48,819 nucleotides of DNA from a virus. The notes beneath the pieces were generated by a model. The model did no database searches. It saw nothing but the letters and a program-made list of their open reading frames with translations, and had not been told where the DNA came from. The DNA lies in the IMG/VR virus record IMGVR_UViG_3300021963_000196, positions 1 through 48,819 of that record. One strand, 5' to 3'. Of the stretch, positions 38,639 through 44,959 are shown piece after piece. Made by a program: the position numbers and the translations under genes. The first letter of the stretch is position 1. Every line of letters starts with the position of its first letter.

Positions 38639-38808
38639 GATTTTGGAAAGTAATAAATGTGGTAGTCGTCACCATTGGGTGTGTTAAACCATTCGTCAAA
38701 CTCTTGAGCGATAGCTAGACACTCATAAAACTGCTCTTTGTTGTGATGATAAGAGATGCGGTCCTCTGCCCAGTCTAGTATATCCTCAACAGTTTTAGAA
38801 TCAGGCAC
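38635..38808 (-). CDS. Small protein with GTG start (57 aa)
   Basis: GTG at 38808 lies within the last codons of the upstream gene (8-base overlap). Protein: (M)PDSKTVEDILDWAEDRIS, then YHHNKEQFYECLAIAQEFDE and WFNTPNGDDYHIYYFPKS. Helical, acidic and aromatic. The gene exactly fills the space between its neighbours with overlaps at both ends, which supports it. Function unknown. Confidence 0.55.
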   Translation of the reverse strand: MPDSKTVEDILDWAEDRISYHHNKEQFYECLAIAQEFDEWFNTPNGDDYHIYYFPKS

Positions 38809-39055
38809 GAGTCACAATCAGTTTTAACTGAAGGTGATCGTATGACTGAAGTTTAGCACCCTCTGGTAGCTTGGAGACGAGAGCAGCAGCATACTCAGAA
38901 GGATACTTATCACGCAAACGATAGAAACGATTGCGCTTGTCTTCATCCTCAAATTGTGGTGTATATCTGGTGACATACACATCACCCTCAAAGGTGAAGT
39001 CATCCCATGTCAAATCTGGGAGCATGTTAGCAATGTCGTCTTGCAGGAATTTCAT
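38801..39055 (-). CDS. Hypothetical protein (84 aa)
   Basis: MKFLQDDIANMLPDLTWDDF then TFEGDVYVTRYTPQFEDEDK, a helix (RYRLRDKYPSEYAAALVSKL-like) and a final beta strand (QLKLIVTRA). Start overlaps the previous stop by four bases. Second gene of the operon headed by promoter 39278-39306. Soluble; no family recognised. Confidence 0.65.
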   Translation of the reverse strand: MKFLQDDIANMLPDLTWDDFTFEGDVYVTRYTPQFEDEDKRNRFYRLRDKYPSEYAAALVSKLPEGAKLQSYDHLQLKLIVTRA

Positions 39056-39252
39056 TTGGCAAATACCTCGTTGGTGTACTCTCTAGTTAGGTTTTCAATG
39101 CACTCAAGATGATAGGCAAGGTTAGCAAAGAACTCAATCTCATTCTCAGAGAGATTCTGCCAGTCAAGTTGCTCAGTCACACCGTTACTACGGCAATGCA
39201 GAGCACCATCACGAAAGAAATACACGTCGTTGCCGAGAGCAAGATAATTCAT
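39052..39252 (-). CDS. Hypothetical protein (66 aa)
   Basis: Start at MNYLALGNDVYFFRDGALHC (ATG 39252), since the frame further upstream reads through the promoter. Then RSNGVTEQLDWQNLSENEIE and a helix (FFANLAYHLECIENLTREYT). Beta hairpin plus helix. First gene behind the promoter TTGACA-N17-TACAAT (39278-39306), with a ~20-base leader. Confidence 0.65.
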   Translation of the reverse strand: MNYLALGNDVYFFRDGALHCRSNGVTEQLDWQNLSENEIEFFANLAYHLECIENLTREYTNEVFAK

Positions 39253-39277
39253 CGCTGGTCTTTTAGATTGCTTTAGA

Positions 39278-39306
39278 ATTGTAGCAGAGAGCACGGGCAT
39301 TGTCAA
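39278..39306 (-). promoter_or_regulatory. Sigma70-type promoter whose -35 holds a stop codon
   Basis: -35 TTGACA (39301-39306), 17-base spacer, -10 TACAAT (39278-39283). The TGA in the -35 is the stop codon of the 82-residue gene ending at 39303. Confidence 0.8.
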
Positions 39307-39551
39307 GCGTCTAGAGCGGGCAGGGAAGGGTCGTAGGGCACCACAGGCAGGGGAAGGGCAGCAGGGGCGCTCACAGGCGCTCCTAGAGGCGTCTGGTGGC
39401 GCTCAAAGAATGCCATACACTTCTGGAATCGCTCCCACTCCTCATCGGTGAAATTATCTGAAGCGTAGGGAATACCCACAACCTCGGCACAAAACTTTTG
39501 TGTTTCAGGATTGGCAGCAATCAGCTGTGTTGCAAGAAAAATGTCAATCAT
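39303..39551 (-). CDS. Hypothetical protein with Pro/Ala-rich tail (82 aa)
   Basis: MIDIFLATQLIAANPETQKF, then VVGIPYASDNFTDEEWERFQ and a long flexible tail (PLGAPVSAPAALPLPVVPYD). The N-terminal ~50 residues look like a small helical domain, the tail a linker without partner domain. Its 3' part is clearly more GC-rich than the neighbours. The stop lies in the next promoter. Starts eight bases inside the upstream gene. Confidence 0.6.
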   Translation of the reverse strand: MIDIFLATQLIAANPETQKFCAEVVGIPYASDNFTDEEWERFQKCMAFFERHQTPLGAPVSAPAALPLPVVPYDPSLPALDA

Positions 39552-39675
39552 AGTCTCTCTCTAGGACAGTTTCTTTCAGAATTTCATTGATACGTCGCTC
39601 TGCTTGGATATTGCGAAAAATGTCCATAATACAATAACCAAACGAGAAACCTGCCATGATAGCAATAATATTCAT
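39544..39675 (-). CDS. Small membrane-anchored protein (43 aa)
   Basis: ATG at 39675, MNIIAIMAGFSFGYCIMDIF (hydrophobic anchor, residues ~1-20), then charged NIQAERRINEILKETVLERD. One transmembrane helix with a cytoplasmic coiled tail. Overlaps its neighbours by 4 and 8 bases. Confidence 0.6.
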   Translation of the reverse strand: MNIIAIMAGFSFGYCIMDIFRNIQAERRINEILKETVLERDYD

Positions 39676-39785
39676 TTTGCAATACCTCTACGATAACGGG
39701 ATACAGAATCAGCAGCACATTCGTGACCACTGAGATAGAGTTTTAATTCAAGAATGAGCAAATCAACCACTTTATCAGCGGGCAT
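39672..39785 (-). CDS. Small helical protein (37 aa)
   Basis: ATG at 39785, MPADKVVDLLILELKLYLSG, then HECAADSVSRYRRGIAK. A strong Shine-Dalgarno GGAGG lies eight bases before the ATG, inside the end of the 117-residue gene (11-base overlap). Its stop overlaps the next start (ATGA). Function unknown; the good ribosome site makes it credible. Confidence 0.6.
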   Translation of the reverse strand: MPADKVVDLLILELKLYLSGHECAADSVSRYRRGIAK

Positions 39786-40128
39786 AGAGATAACCTCCTG
39801 CCCAATCACAACGCTCAAACATTTTCTCACGGGATTCAATACTCAACACATTGTAGCGAGCACCTTTAGCAGGCGCTTTGAGTGATGCTGGCTTGAAAAC
39901 TTCACCAGTCTTCTTGTCAATGAATGCGTGGATGCTATCACGCTTGCCATTGATGCACATGAAGACTTTGTGATATTTACGACCTTCAGAATTCAATTCA
40001 TAACTATAACCATCAGGTGCAGTTTGCTGCAGAGCATCACACAACATCAGACCATACTTAACAATGTTAAGATGAATGGTGTTGCGAGCATCCTGTTGAG
40101 CAGCGAAGTCAGCGAAGGTGGCAGTCAT
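39775..40128 (-). CDS. Conserved cyanophage-type hypothetical protein (117 aa)
   Basis: The C-terminal half HAFIDKKTGEVFKPASLKAP then AKGARYNVLSIESREKMFER and DWAGGYLYAR matches a pattern I recall from many T4-like cyanophages ('FVDKxTGEVYKPASWKxPAK...DWAGGYLY'). N-terminal half helical. First gene behind the promoter 40152-40180. No catalytic motif seen. Confidence 0.7.
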   Translation of the reverse strand: MTATFADFAAQQDARNTIHLNIVKYGLMLCDALQQTAPDGYSYELNSEGRKYHKVFMCINGKRDSIHAFIDKKTGEVFKPASLKAPAKGARYNVLSIESREKMFERCDWAGGYLYAR

Positions 40129-40151
40129 TTGCTTTGTTTGTTTACTAGAAT

Positions 40152-40180
40152 ATCATAGAGCAGGGACCAATCCATGTCAA
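40152..40180 (-). promoter_or_regulatory. Sigma70-type promoter
   Basis: -35 TTGACA (40175-40180), 17-base spacer, -10 TATGAT (40152-40157), 23 bases before ATG 40128. Confidence 0.8.
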
Positions 40181-40184
40181 CCTC

Positions 40185-40397
40185 TCATTGATTAGTGTTG
40201 TTTATGGTGCCGTCCAGGTTGAATAAGGTTTTGCAATCTGGACATTGATAAGCATGTGTGCGGTCTGCTTCCCATGTTTGTAGAGCAATCACGCGAGAAT
40301 AGAAGTATGGTGGAGAATAATTGTGGCGATACTCTTCAGGAATCTCTTTATCATGCCACAGTGTATCACATGCTGGGCAATGAGATAGTTTGTCCAT
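40185..40397 (-). CDS. Zinc-ribbon protein (70 aa)
   Basis: Two CxxC knuckles: HCPAC (C7, C10) and QCPDC (C52, C55), spaced as in small zinc ribbons; between them is a loop rich in Tyr/His (EEYRHNYSPPYFYSRVIALQ). Such proteins may bind nucleic acid or RNA polymerase. The ATG at 40397 overlaps the upstream stop (TGATG). Last gene of the operon 40913-40185. Confidence 0.65.
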   Translation of the reverse strand: MDKLSHCPACDTLWHDKEIPEEYRHNYSPPYFYSRVIALQTWEADRTHAYQCPDCKTLFNLDGTINNTNQ

Positions 40398-40516
40398 CAG
40401 ATGAATTCCGCAATGTAATAGTCTACAGTGACTTCTAATTCCGCAGCTGCGGATTCTAAGTCCTCAACGTAGTAGTCAATCAATTCTTTTTCGCGGATGT
40501 TGTCGTTGTCAGTCAT
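40397..40516 (-). CDS. Very acidic small protein (39 aa)
   Basis: ATG at 40516, MTDNDNIREKELIDYYVEDL then ESAAAELEVTVDYYIAEFI. A helical, strongly negative peptide. Overlaps the next ATG by one base (TGATG) and the upstream gene by four. Confidence 0.55.
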   Translation of the reverse strand: MTDNDNIREKELIDYYVEDLESAAAELEVTVDYYIAEFI

Positions 40517-40668
40517 TTCTTTTTAGCGTAGATGCAGTCAGGGTGTCCAGTTGGGAGTTGAGCACAAGCGCGATCGTATGCTTCAAACATGTTAGCGTCG
40601 CGCTTGATTAGCATACCATTATACATGATAATGGCGATGACTCCAAGAAAAATGTAAGTTGCTTTCAT
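40513..40668 (-). CDS. Small single-pass membrane protein (51 aa)
   Basis: ATG at 40668, MKATYIFLGVIAIIMYNGML (hydrophobic residues ~4-20), then IKRDANMFEAYDRACAQLPT and GHPDCIYAKKK with two Cys. The ending is like small secreted cyanophage peptides in which two Cys pair. It shares one base with the upstream stop (TGATG). Confidence 0.6.
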   Translation of the reverse strand: MKATYIFLGVIAIIMYNGMLIKRDANMFEAYDRACAQLPTGHPDCIYAKKK

Positions 40669-40913
40669 CAGCAGGCACCATTCATGGGATTGTAATCGTT
40701 GCCAGAGTATGGGTCAAGGTTGAAATCAGTTACAGTAGCACCGTTGAGAATATACATGTTAGCATCATACACCATGTCAGTCTTAGTGATGGTAGAAAAT
40801 GTAACCATTTCACTATCAGCACCAGGATGCCAGATTACACGGCGGACAAAACCTTTACCAGCAGAAGTCAGTGGGTAGTAATCAACTTGCTTGGCGGCGT
40901 TGGTCAGTTGCAT
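40668..40913 (-). CDS. Hypothetical protein (81 aa)
   Basis: MQLTNAAKQVDYYPLTSAGK then GFVRRVIWHPGADSEMVTFS and beta strands (TKTDMVYDANMYILNGATVT). All-beta pattern. First gene behind the promoter 40940-40968 with the conserved leader TATATTACATAGGTAATCGA. Unknown family. Confidence 0.6.
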   Translation of the reverse strand: MQLTNAAKQVDYYPLTSAGKGFVRRVIWHPGADSEMVTFSTITKTDMVYDANMYILNGATVTDFNLDPYSGNDYNPMNGAC

Positions 40914-40968
40914 GGGGTGCGTCCCTCGATTACCTATGTAATATAGCAGCGATGGGTCGGAAGCGCAA
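40914..40968 (-). promoter_or_regulatory. Second leader family, copy 1 (promoter and leader)
   Basis: -35 TTGCGC (40963-40968), spacer 17, -10 TATATT (40940-40945), leader ACATAGGTAATCGAGGGACG then CACCCC and ATG 40913. An imperfect inverted repeat GATGGGTC/GACCCATC surrounds the -35. Confidence 0.7.
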
Positions 40969-41008
40969 GCCCCTGACCCATCAGCGTTACTTATCGTAAC
41001 GATAAAAT

Positions 41009-41416
41009 TTACCTATTCATCTGAAGTGTAGGCACAGGCATACCACCTTCAGTTGGCACATAGATGGTTACATTACCATTCTTGCTACCATCTTCCAAAC
41101 CAGTGATATACAGATATTGCAGATACTCACGATTATCTTTCAGCGAATCACCGATGATCTGGTTTGCTTTAGCAACACCAGTAGCACGAATAATCTCAGC
41201 ATCAGCTAGTTGTTGTGCAGAATCTTTCTTTGCTTGTGCTTCAAGCACTGCTACCTGGCGAGTGTATTCTGCTTTCTGAAGCTCTGCTTTACCAGCAAGA
41301 GATTGTTGCCACACGTTGTATTGAGGTCCACCAATAAAGATGAGACTACCAAGTGCAAACACAACACAAACTACACCAATTGCAGCAGGTTCAATATATC
41401 CGTTTTGTTGTTTCAT
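41009..41416 (-). CDS. Truncated prohibitin/SPFH-like membrane protein (135 aa)
   Basis: N-terminal anchor AAIGVVCVVFALGSLIFIGG (residues ~11-30). Then helical EYTRQVAVLEAQAKKDSAQQ and the prohibitin-like RATGVAKANQIIGDSLKDNR, EYLQYLYITGL, ending in VTIYVPTEGGMPVPTL. The helical and C-terminal part of Band-7 proteins is kept, but the central SPFH beta domain is missing (family members are usually more than twice this length). Could interfere with host membrane protease complexes (FtsH partners) or join them. Starts 20 bases below the 126-residue gene. Confidence 0.6.
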   Translation of the reverse strand: MKQQNGYIEPAAIGVVCVVFALGSLIFIGGPQYNVWQQSLAGKAELQKAEYTRQVAVLEAQAKKDSAQQLADAEIIRATGVAKANQIIGDSLKDNREYLQYLYITGLEDGSKNGNVTIYVPTEGGMPVPTLQMNR

Positions 41417-41431
41417 AATTTGTTTTAGTAA

Positions 41432-41812
41432 TTAACAGGCAAGGGCACCAGAAGGAATCTCCACAACTTCAGGCATTTTAGTGCCCCACTGGTGACGGTC
41501 ATAGCACACCCATTCACCTTTCAGAGTGTAGATGTAGGCATACTCTTCACCCTCAGCAAGATACTCATATTTGTTAGCATCAAGACGAGGAGGACAATTC
41601 TCTCCACGAGCAGAATAATATTCTGGTTCGTTGCTTTCATTCCAGCAGGTGCTCATATCACCACCATCAATCAACTCAGCAACTTTATCACGAGTGTTGT
41701 AGTGAGTCTTCAGAATGCGACCTAACCATTCGGGATAACCATCCCAGTGATGATACACCGAGAGCACAGACTCATCAGCGAGTTGAATACCAATGCGAGA
41801 GCGAGTTGCCAT
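41432..41812 (-). CDS. Conserved phage hypothetical protein (126 aa)
   Basis: MATRSRIGIQLADESVLSVY then HHWDGYPEWLGRILKTHYNT and KVAELIDGGDMSTC: this 'MATRSRI..., HWDGYP..., LxxHY, VxxLIxxGDxS' pattern is shared by a phage and bacterial family seen in many genomes; its biochemical role is not known to me. C-terminal half Glu/Tyr-rich with VCYDRHQWGTKMPEVVE. Two bases after the 28-residue gene. Confidence 0.7.
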   Translation of the reverse strand: MATRSRIGIQLADESVLSVYHHWDGYPEWLGRILKTHYNTRDKVAELIDGGDMSTCWNESNEPEYYSARGENCPPRLDANKYEYLAEGEEYAYIYTLKGEWVCYDRHQWGTKMPEVVEIPSGALAC

Positions 41813-41814
41813 GA

Positions 41815-41901
41815 TTAACGATAGATTGCTTTGAAGAAGAATACAATGCCACCAACTAATAGAATGAAAGTGGCGAGAAGAGAAAGATTAACAATATCCA
41901 T
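41815..41901 (-). CDS. Tiny single-pass membrane peptide (28 aa)
   Basis: ATG at 41901, MDIVNLSLLATFILLVGGIV then FFFKAIYR. Almost entirely one hydrophobic helix with a basic end inside. Start shares one base with the upstream stop (TGATG). Packing with neighbours supports expression; role unknown. Confidence 0.5.
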   Translation of the reverse strand: MDIVNLSLLATFILLVGGIVFFFKAIYR

Positions 41902-42137
41902 CAGTAATGTGCTTCGGAGTAATCAAGCATTTCGCTATATTTGGCAATACCATTGTAGCATTTTGCTACCATCTGGTCATCACCGTCAGCGATGTAACCT
42001 TTGAGAAACTCAAAGCAGTATTTGATACGCAACTCGGGTGCAATAGCAGCGAGTTGCTGTTGCTTACGCTCTTGATAGTTTGCGTTGTAAGCAAACATCT
42101 CACGGTCAACGAAGGAGGTGGTGTAGTAGGGATGCAC
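41901..42137 (-). CDS. Helical hypothetical protein with GTG start (78 aa)
   Basis: Start placed at GTG 42137 because it falls where the ATG follows the conserved leader in the two sister copies (before 40913 and 42747). Protein: (M)HPYYTTSFVDREMFAYNA, NYQERKQQQLAAIAPELRIK, then YCFEFLKGYIADGDDQMVAK. Helical, mixed charge. An ATG at 42098 is the alternative (65 residues). Function unknown. Confidence 0.55.
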   Translation of the reverse strand: MHPYYTTSFVDREMFAYNANYQERKQQQLAAIAPELRIKYCFEFLKGYIADGDDQMVAKCYNGIAKYSEMLDYSEAHY

Positions 42138-42169
42138 TGGGCGTCTCTCGATTACCTTGTAATTATAGG
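42138..42169 (-). promoter_or_regulatory. Second leader family, copy 2
   Basis: TATAATTACAAGGTAATCGA then GAGACGCCCA and GTG 42137. The -10 TATAAT (42164-42169) overlaps the stop codon TAA of the 44-residue gene. The -35 is weak. Confidence 0.55.
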
Positions 42170-42297
42170 GCAACTGGCGGCGCTTCGGCAGTCTGCTGTG
42201 CCACTTTCACAACTGGCACAGGAGCAGGCGACCCAGTTTCTTTGTTATAGGTGTTGCCAAAGATTTTAACGGTCTTGGGTTGTTTTTTGTGCGACAT
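42163..42297 (-). CDS. Small Pro/Val-rich protein (44 aa)
   Basis: ATG at 42297, MSHKKQPKTVKIFGNTYNKE then TGSPAPVPVVKVAQQTAEAP. Basic start, then a flexible Pro/Ala/Val tail. The 3' part contains TGGCACAG, the boundary motif of the left array. The stop lies in the next -10 box. Two bases after the 46-residue gene. Confidence 0.5.
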   Translation of the reverse strand: MSHKKQPKTVKIFGNTYNKETGSPAPVPVVKVAQQTAEAPPVAL

Positions 42298-42299
42298 GA

Positions 42300-42440
42300 T
42301 TAGAATTTAACGTTGACGCCCATTACTTTAGCTTTAGGATTACGCGCTAGGGCAGTTTCACGCGCATCTTGTGGGTTGGTAGCTTGTACTTCTTCGTTGA
42401 AGACTTTGCCACCAACGTAGAGTTTAACAACGTAAGTCAT
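42300..42440 (-). CDS. Small alpha/beta protein (46 aa)
   Basis: ATG at 42440, MTYVVKLYVGGKVFNEEVQA then TNPQDARETALARNPKAKVM and GVNVKF. The beta-beta-alpha-beta pattern is like small phage 'DUF1508/RNase H-like' peptides, but no family is certain. Overlaps the upstream stop by four bases. Confidence 0.55.
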   Translation of the reverse strand: MTYVVKLYVGGKVFNEEVQATNPQDARETALARNPKAKVMGVNVKF

Positions 42441-42565
42441 TTGCGAAGAGGAGAGTTGTAGTAACGACGGAAAGCAGTAACAACAATAAGCAGCGTCGAA
42501 GCAACACCAACCAAACCAAGGAAGGTAACAGCATTACCGTTGAAAGTGTAAGTGTCAGGAGTCAT
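42437..42565 (-). CDS. Small single-pass membrane protein (42 aa)
   Basis: ATG at 42565, MTPDTYTFNGNAVTFLGLVG then VASTLLIVVTAFRRYYNSPL. One transmembrane helix (residues ~13-31), C-terminal basic tail inside. Sized like small photosystem subunits but without a recognisable match. Confidence 0.55.
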   Translation of the reverse strand: MTPDTYTFNGNAVTFLGLVGVASTLLIVVTAFRRYYNSPLRK

Positions 42566-42567
42566 AA

Positions 42568-42747
42568 TCAGAGATCGATGTGGTTTTTGACGTTGAGAGT
42601 AGCAGCAATACGCTTGATTACTTCTTTAGCGTATTCACGCTTTTCATCAGTATAATCACCGTAAGTAGAGTTAGCAGTGTCTGCAAAATCAGACAACAAA
42701 TAATCTACAATGTCCCACTTAACTTCGCGGGCATCGGCGTGGTGCAT
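42568..42747 (-). CDS. Helical hypothetical protein (59 aa)
   Basis: ATG at 42747, MHHADAREVKWDIVDYLLSD then FADTANSTYGDYTDEKREYA and KEVIKRIAATLNVKNHIDL. Helical, mixed charge. First gene behind promoter and leader 42748-42800. The MH start parallels the GTG-His start of the gene at 42137. Confidence 0.6.
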   Translation of the reverse strand: MHHADAREVKWDIVDYLLSDFADTANSTYGDYTDEKREYAKEVIKRIAATLNVKNHIDL

Positions 42748-42800
42748 TGGGCATCCCTCGATTACCTATGTAATATAGGGCATCAGTCGCCCAAAGTCAA
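42748..42800 (-). promoter_or_regulatory. Second leader family, copy 3 (promoter and leader)
   Basis: -35 TTGACT (42795-42800), spacer 17, -10 TATATT (42772-42777), leader ACATAGGTAATCGAGGGATG then CCCA and ATG 42747. The promoter lies inside the last codons of the 69-residue gene. Confidence 0.7.
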
Positions 42801-42992
42801 GCGTCCTTTTGATTTGCTTTTCTTATTAGTCTTGGGTGCCTTGGATAATTTCTCCTTATCTTTCTTTTGTTGCTCCCTAATATACTCTACTGCCTCGGCA
42901 GCAGAGTCTACATCTGCGATTTGAAATCCATTGTGGATGATAACATATCTATCACCCCATGGCACAGCAGCGTATCCGTCTTTAGTAATCAT
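42783..42992 (-). CDS. Hypothetical protein with Lys-rich tail (69 aa)
   Basis: MITKDGYAAVPWGDRYVIIH then NGFQIADVDSAAEAVEYIRE: beta hairpin then helix, and a basic tail (KKDKEKLSKAPKTNKKSKSK) likely to bind nucleic acid. Overlaps the methyltransferase stop by four bases, so it belongs to the modification operon. Confidence 0.6.
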   Translation of the reverse strand: MITKDGYAAVPWGDRYVIIHNGFQIADVDSAAEAVEYIREQQKKDKEKLSKAPKTNKKSKSKGRLTLGD

Positions 42993-43825
42993 TCTAGGAA
43001 ATTAGTAATCTTAGCATTGAGTGTCTTCAATCGTGACTGACAAAGACCATAGTATTCCTCATCAATCTCAAATCCAATATAGTTGCGATTCTCTGCGATT
43101 GCCATTGCTGCAGTAGTGCCACTGCCCATGAATGGGTCGATAACCAAATCACCAGGATTGCTCCAGGTAATGATATGTCCACGGGCTAATTCTTCTGGCA
43201 TGGTAGCAGGATGCTTGTATGCTTCCTTACTTGACTGACCGAATCCACCAGAGTTAATAATACGCCAGATATTAGTGCGAGCACCAAACTCTCTGATTTC
43301 TTTACTCTTCTTGCCAGCATCTTCTAACTCACCAGTTTTCTTTCGTGCCTTAGCATTGCCCCAGGAAGAGATACCTGCCCACTTATTCTTCTTGTCCATG
43401 ATGATATTCACGGTCTTGGGCTTACCTTTGGACAGAATAAAGCAATACTCAAATGCTTGTGAGTAACGCACACTATGGGGACCAGCAGCAAACGCAATAC
43501 CAGACTTCTCGTAAATCATAGTGTCATGCAGACGCAATCCACACTCTTCCATAAAATACAGTGCCTGACGGAAACTGCTGCCAGATTCACCACCATTGAT
43601 GGTGGCATCATTCACATTCCACATAATAACACCGCCAGGTTTCAGCACACGGGTGAGAGCCTTTGCAACGTCCTTGAAGACGTTGAAATCCCATTTGCTG
43701 CTGTCGTTATATGTGCGAAGGTCATCGTATGGTGGCGATGTCACACACAGGTCAACAGATTCTGCATCCATGGCATTCATGCCGTCGATACAGTTTTGAT
43801 TGTAAACAGTGTTAGTTTCAAGCAT
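42989..43825 (-). CDS. DNA methyltransferase, SPPY type (278 aa)
   Basis: Motif IV TSPPYDDL (residues 29-36), PGG loop after LTRVLKP (motif V region) and motif I DPFMGSGTTAAMAI (residues ~230-243) followed by NYIGFEIDEEYYG. Motif IV before I is class beta, and SPPY is the form common in N4-cytosine methyltransferases, though some adenine enzymes share it. Region ~145-210 between the halves would be target recognition. Start at ATG 43825 (MLETNTVYNQNCIDGMNAMD) overlaps the nuclease-like gene by eight bases. Likely modifies phage DNA and, with the neighbour, may form a restriction-modification pair. Confidence 0.8.
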   Translation of the reverse strand: MLETNTVYNQNCIDGMNAMDAESVDLCVTSPPYDDLRTYNDSSKWDFNVFKDVAKALTRVLKPGGVIMWNVNDATINGGESGSSFRQALYFMEECGLRLHDTMIYEKSGIAFAAGPHSVRYSQAFEYCFILSKGKPKTVNIIMDKKNKWAGISSWGNAKARKKTGELEDAGKKSKEIREFGARTNIWRIINSGGFGQSSKEAYKHPATMPEELARGHIITWSNPGDLVIDPFMGSGTTAAMAIAENRNYIGFEIDEEYYGLCQSRLKTLNAKITNFLE

Positions 43826-44606
43826 TGATAGATTTGATAGTTTTGTATACAATATTGAGCAGTTTAGATCCTTTGCGGAGATCACCATAATAGCACACAA
43901 GCTGATCGATGTCATCATTACCTGCAGTCAAACCAGAAAATCCATTATTGTTTTTACCGCTAGTAGTAACAGTATCAGACCACTTTGTGTCTTCACTGAC
44001 ACACTTCCCCATGTCAAGATGTCCTACCCAAAGATCAGTAAACTTATTTCCTTCCATAACAAATTGGATAGAAATAATATCATCAACTTTTACTTTAGAG
44101 TGATTATTGCCAGTAGCAATCTGAGAATTAGATTTACTTTGACCAATTTTCAACTCAACTAAAACACCGTTAATAATAGCGTCATATCCATCAACTTCTT
44201 CGGCAACAAAGTTGAGACCAAGTTTCTGACATTGGTATGTCAATTCAGGATAAAACCATGGTGCAAGATACTTAGATTTTTCGGCAGTCTGCTCAACCCA
44301 AACATACATGTTACTCATTTCAGTAACTTTTTTCTTGGTTGTTTTGTCTTTATATGTAACTTGTACTTCGTCTTCCGAATAGAAGACTTCTGTATTACGC
44401 TTCTTTTTGCTATATGATGCAAAAGTTTGCAGGGGAATATATTTTTTCTTGTTTGGATAAACATCCGTCAATGTTTTCCACTTGCCGCGAGACTTGCGAG
44501 GAATTTCTTCGTTAAGATTTTCGGTAGTTTGAGCAAGAGTCAGCATAACAGCAATAACGAATTTGTCTTGCTCAAGTTTGGTGGGAAAAATCTTGTCGAG
44601 AGTCAT
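43818..44606 (-). CDS. PD-(D/E)XK-like nuclease candidate beside the methyltransferase (262 aa)
   Basis: Residues 139-155 (DGYDAIINGVLVELKIGQ) fit the PD-(D/E)XK core: D142, a beta hairpin, then E151-x-K153. Upstream helices are basic (SKKKRNTEVFYSEDEVQVTY); downstream is a Gly/Asn-rich loop (TTSGKNNNGFSGLTAGNDD). The eight-base overlap with the methyltransferase gene implies coupled expression, as in type II restriction-modification systems. Phages more often carry a lone methyltransferase, so a nuclease here would be notable. Alternative: a non-restriction PD-(D/E)XK protein. Own promoter at 44629-44657. Confidence 0.55.
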   Translation of the reverse strand: MTLDKIFPTKLEQDKFVIAVMLTLAQTTENLNEEIPRKSRGKWKTLTDVYPNKKKYIPLQTFASYSKKKRNTEVFYSEDEVQVTYKDKTTKKKVTEMSNMYVWVEQTAEKSKYLAPWFYPELTYQCQKLGLNFVAEEVDGYDAIINGVLVELKIGQSKSNSQIATGNNHSKVKVDDIISIQFVMEGNKFTDLWVGHLDMGKCVSEDTKWSDTVTTSGKNNNGFSGLTAGNDDIDQLVCYYGDLRKGSKLLNIVYKTIKSINA

Positions 44607-44628
44607 GGCGAAAATTGATTACAGGGTC

Positions 44629-44663
44629 ACTGTAGCACAAAAAAAGAGGGCTGTCAAGCCCTC
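44629..44663 (-). promoter_or_regulatory. Composite terminator-promoter element
   Basis: Hairpin GAGGGCT-TGAC-AGCCCTC (44646-44663) followed by seven T. -35 TTGACA (44652-44657) is loop plus closing pair, spacer 17, -10 TACAGT (44629-44634), 22 bases before ATG 44606. The TGA in the -35 is also the stop of the upstream coiled-coil gene. Confidence 0.85.
44639..44663 (-). terminator. Rho-independent terminator inside the promoter
   Basis: 7-bp perfect stem, TGAC loop and seven T on the minus strand, overlapping the last codons of the coiled-coil gene. Confidence 0.85.
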
Positions 44664-44959
44664 TCCATAAGAAATTCGATGCTGGCGACCCGCGCCTTCA
44701 ACTCTCGCATTTCTTCTTTAAGATAATCGTAGTCATTCATCAAGTAACCACGCTGTAGAGATTCATCAATGAATTTATTACGATAGTAGTTTAATTCATC
44801 GTCAGTTTCAACAAATAGATTCTGCAACTCTTCATATTTAACTTTCAACTCTTCAAAGTTTTTACGCCAAGAGTCTGCTTCTGCTTTGTATGTCATTGCA
44901 TCCATTTCAGCATCAGTATACTGAGCATGATACTTCAAATCGTGGACATTACTCTGCAT
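44654..44959 (-). CDS. Coiled-coil protein (101 aa)
   Basis: Start taken at MQSNVHDLKYHAQYTDAEMD (ATG 44959), with GAGG upstream; an ATG at 44974 would add five residues. Long helical heptad region (KVKYEELQNLFVETDDELNY, then YDYLKEEMRELKARVASIEF), so a parallel coiled coil of ~80 residues. The stop codon sits in the next promoter. Function unknown; may bridge other phage proteins. Confidence 0.65.
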   Translation of the reverse strand: MQSNVHDLKYHAQYTDAEMDAMTYKAEADSWRKNFEELKVKYEELQNLFVETDDELNYYRNKFIDESLQRGYLMNDYDYLKEEMRELKARVASIEFLMERA

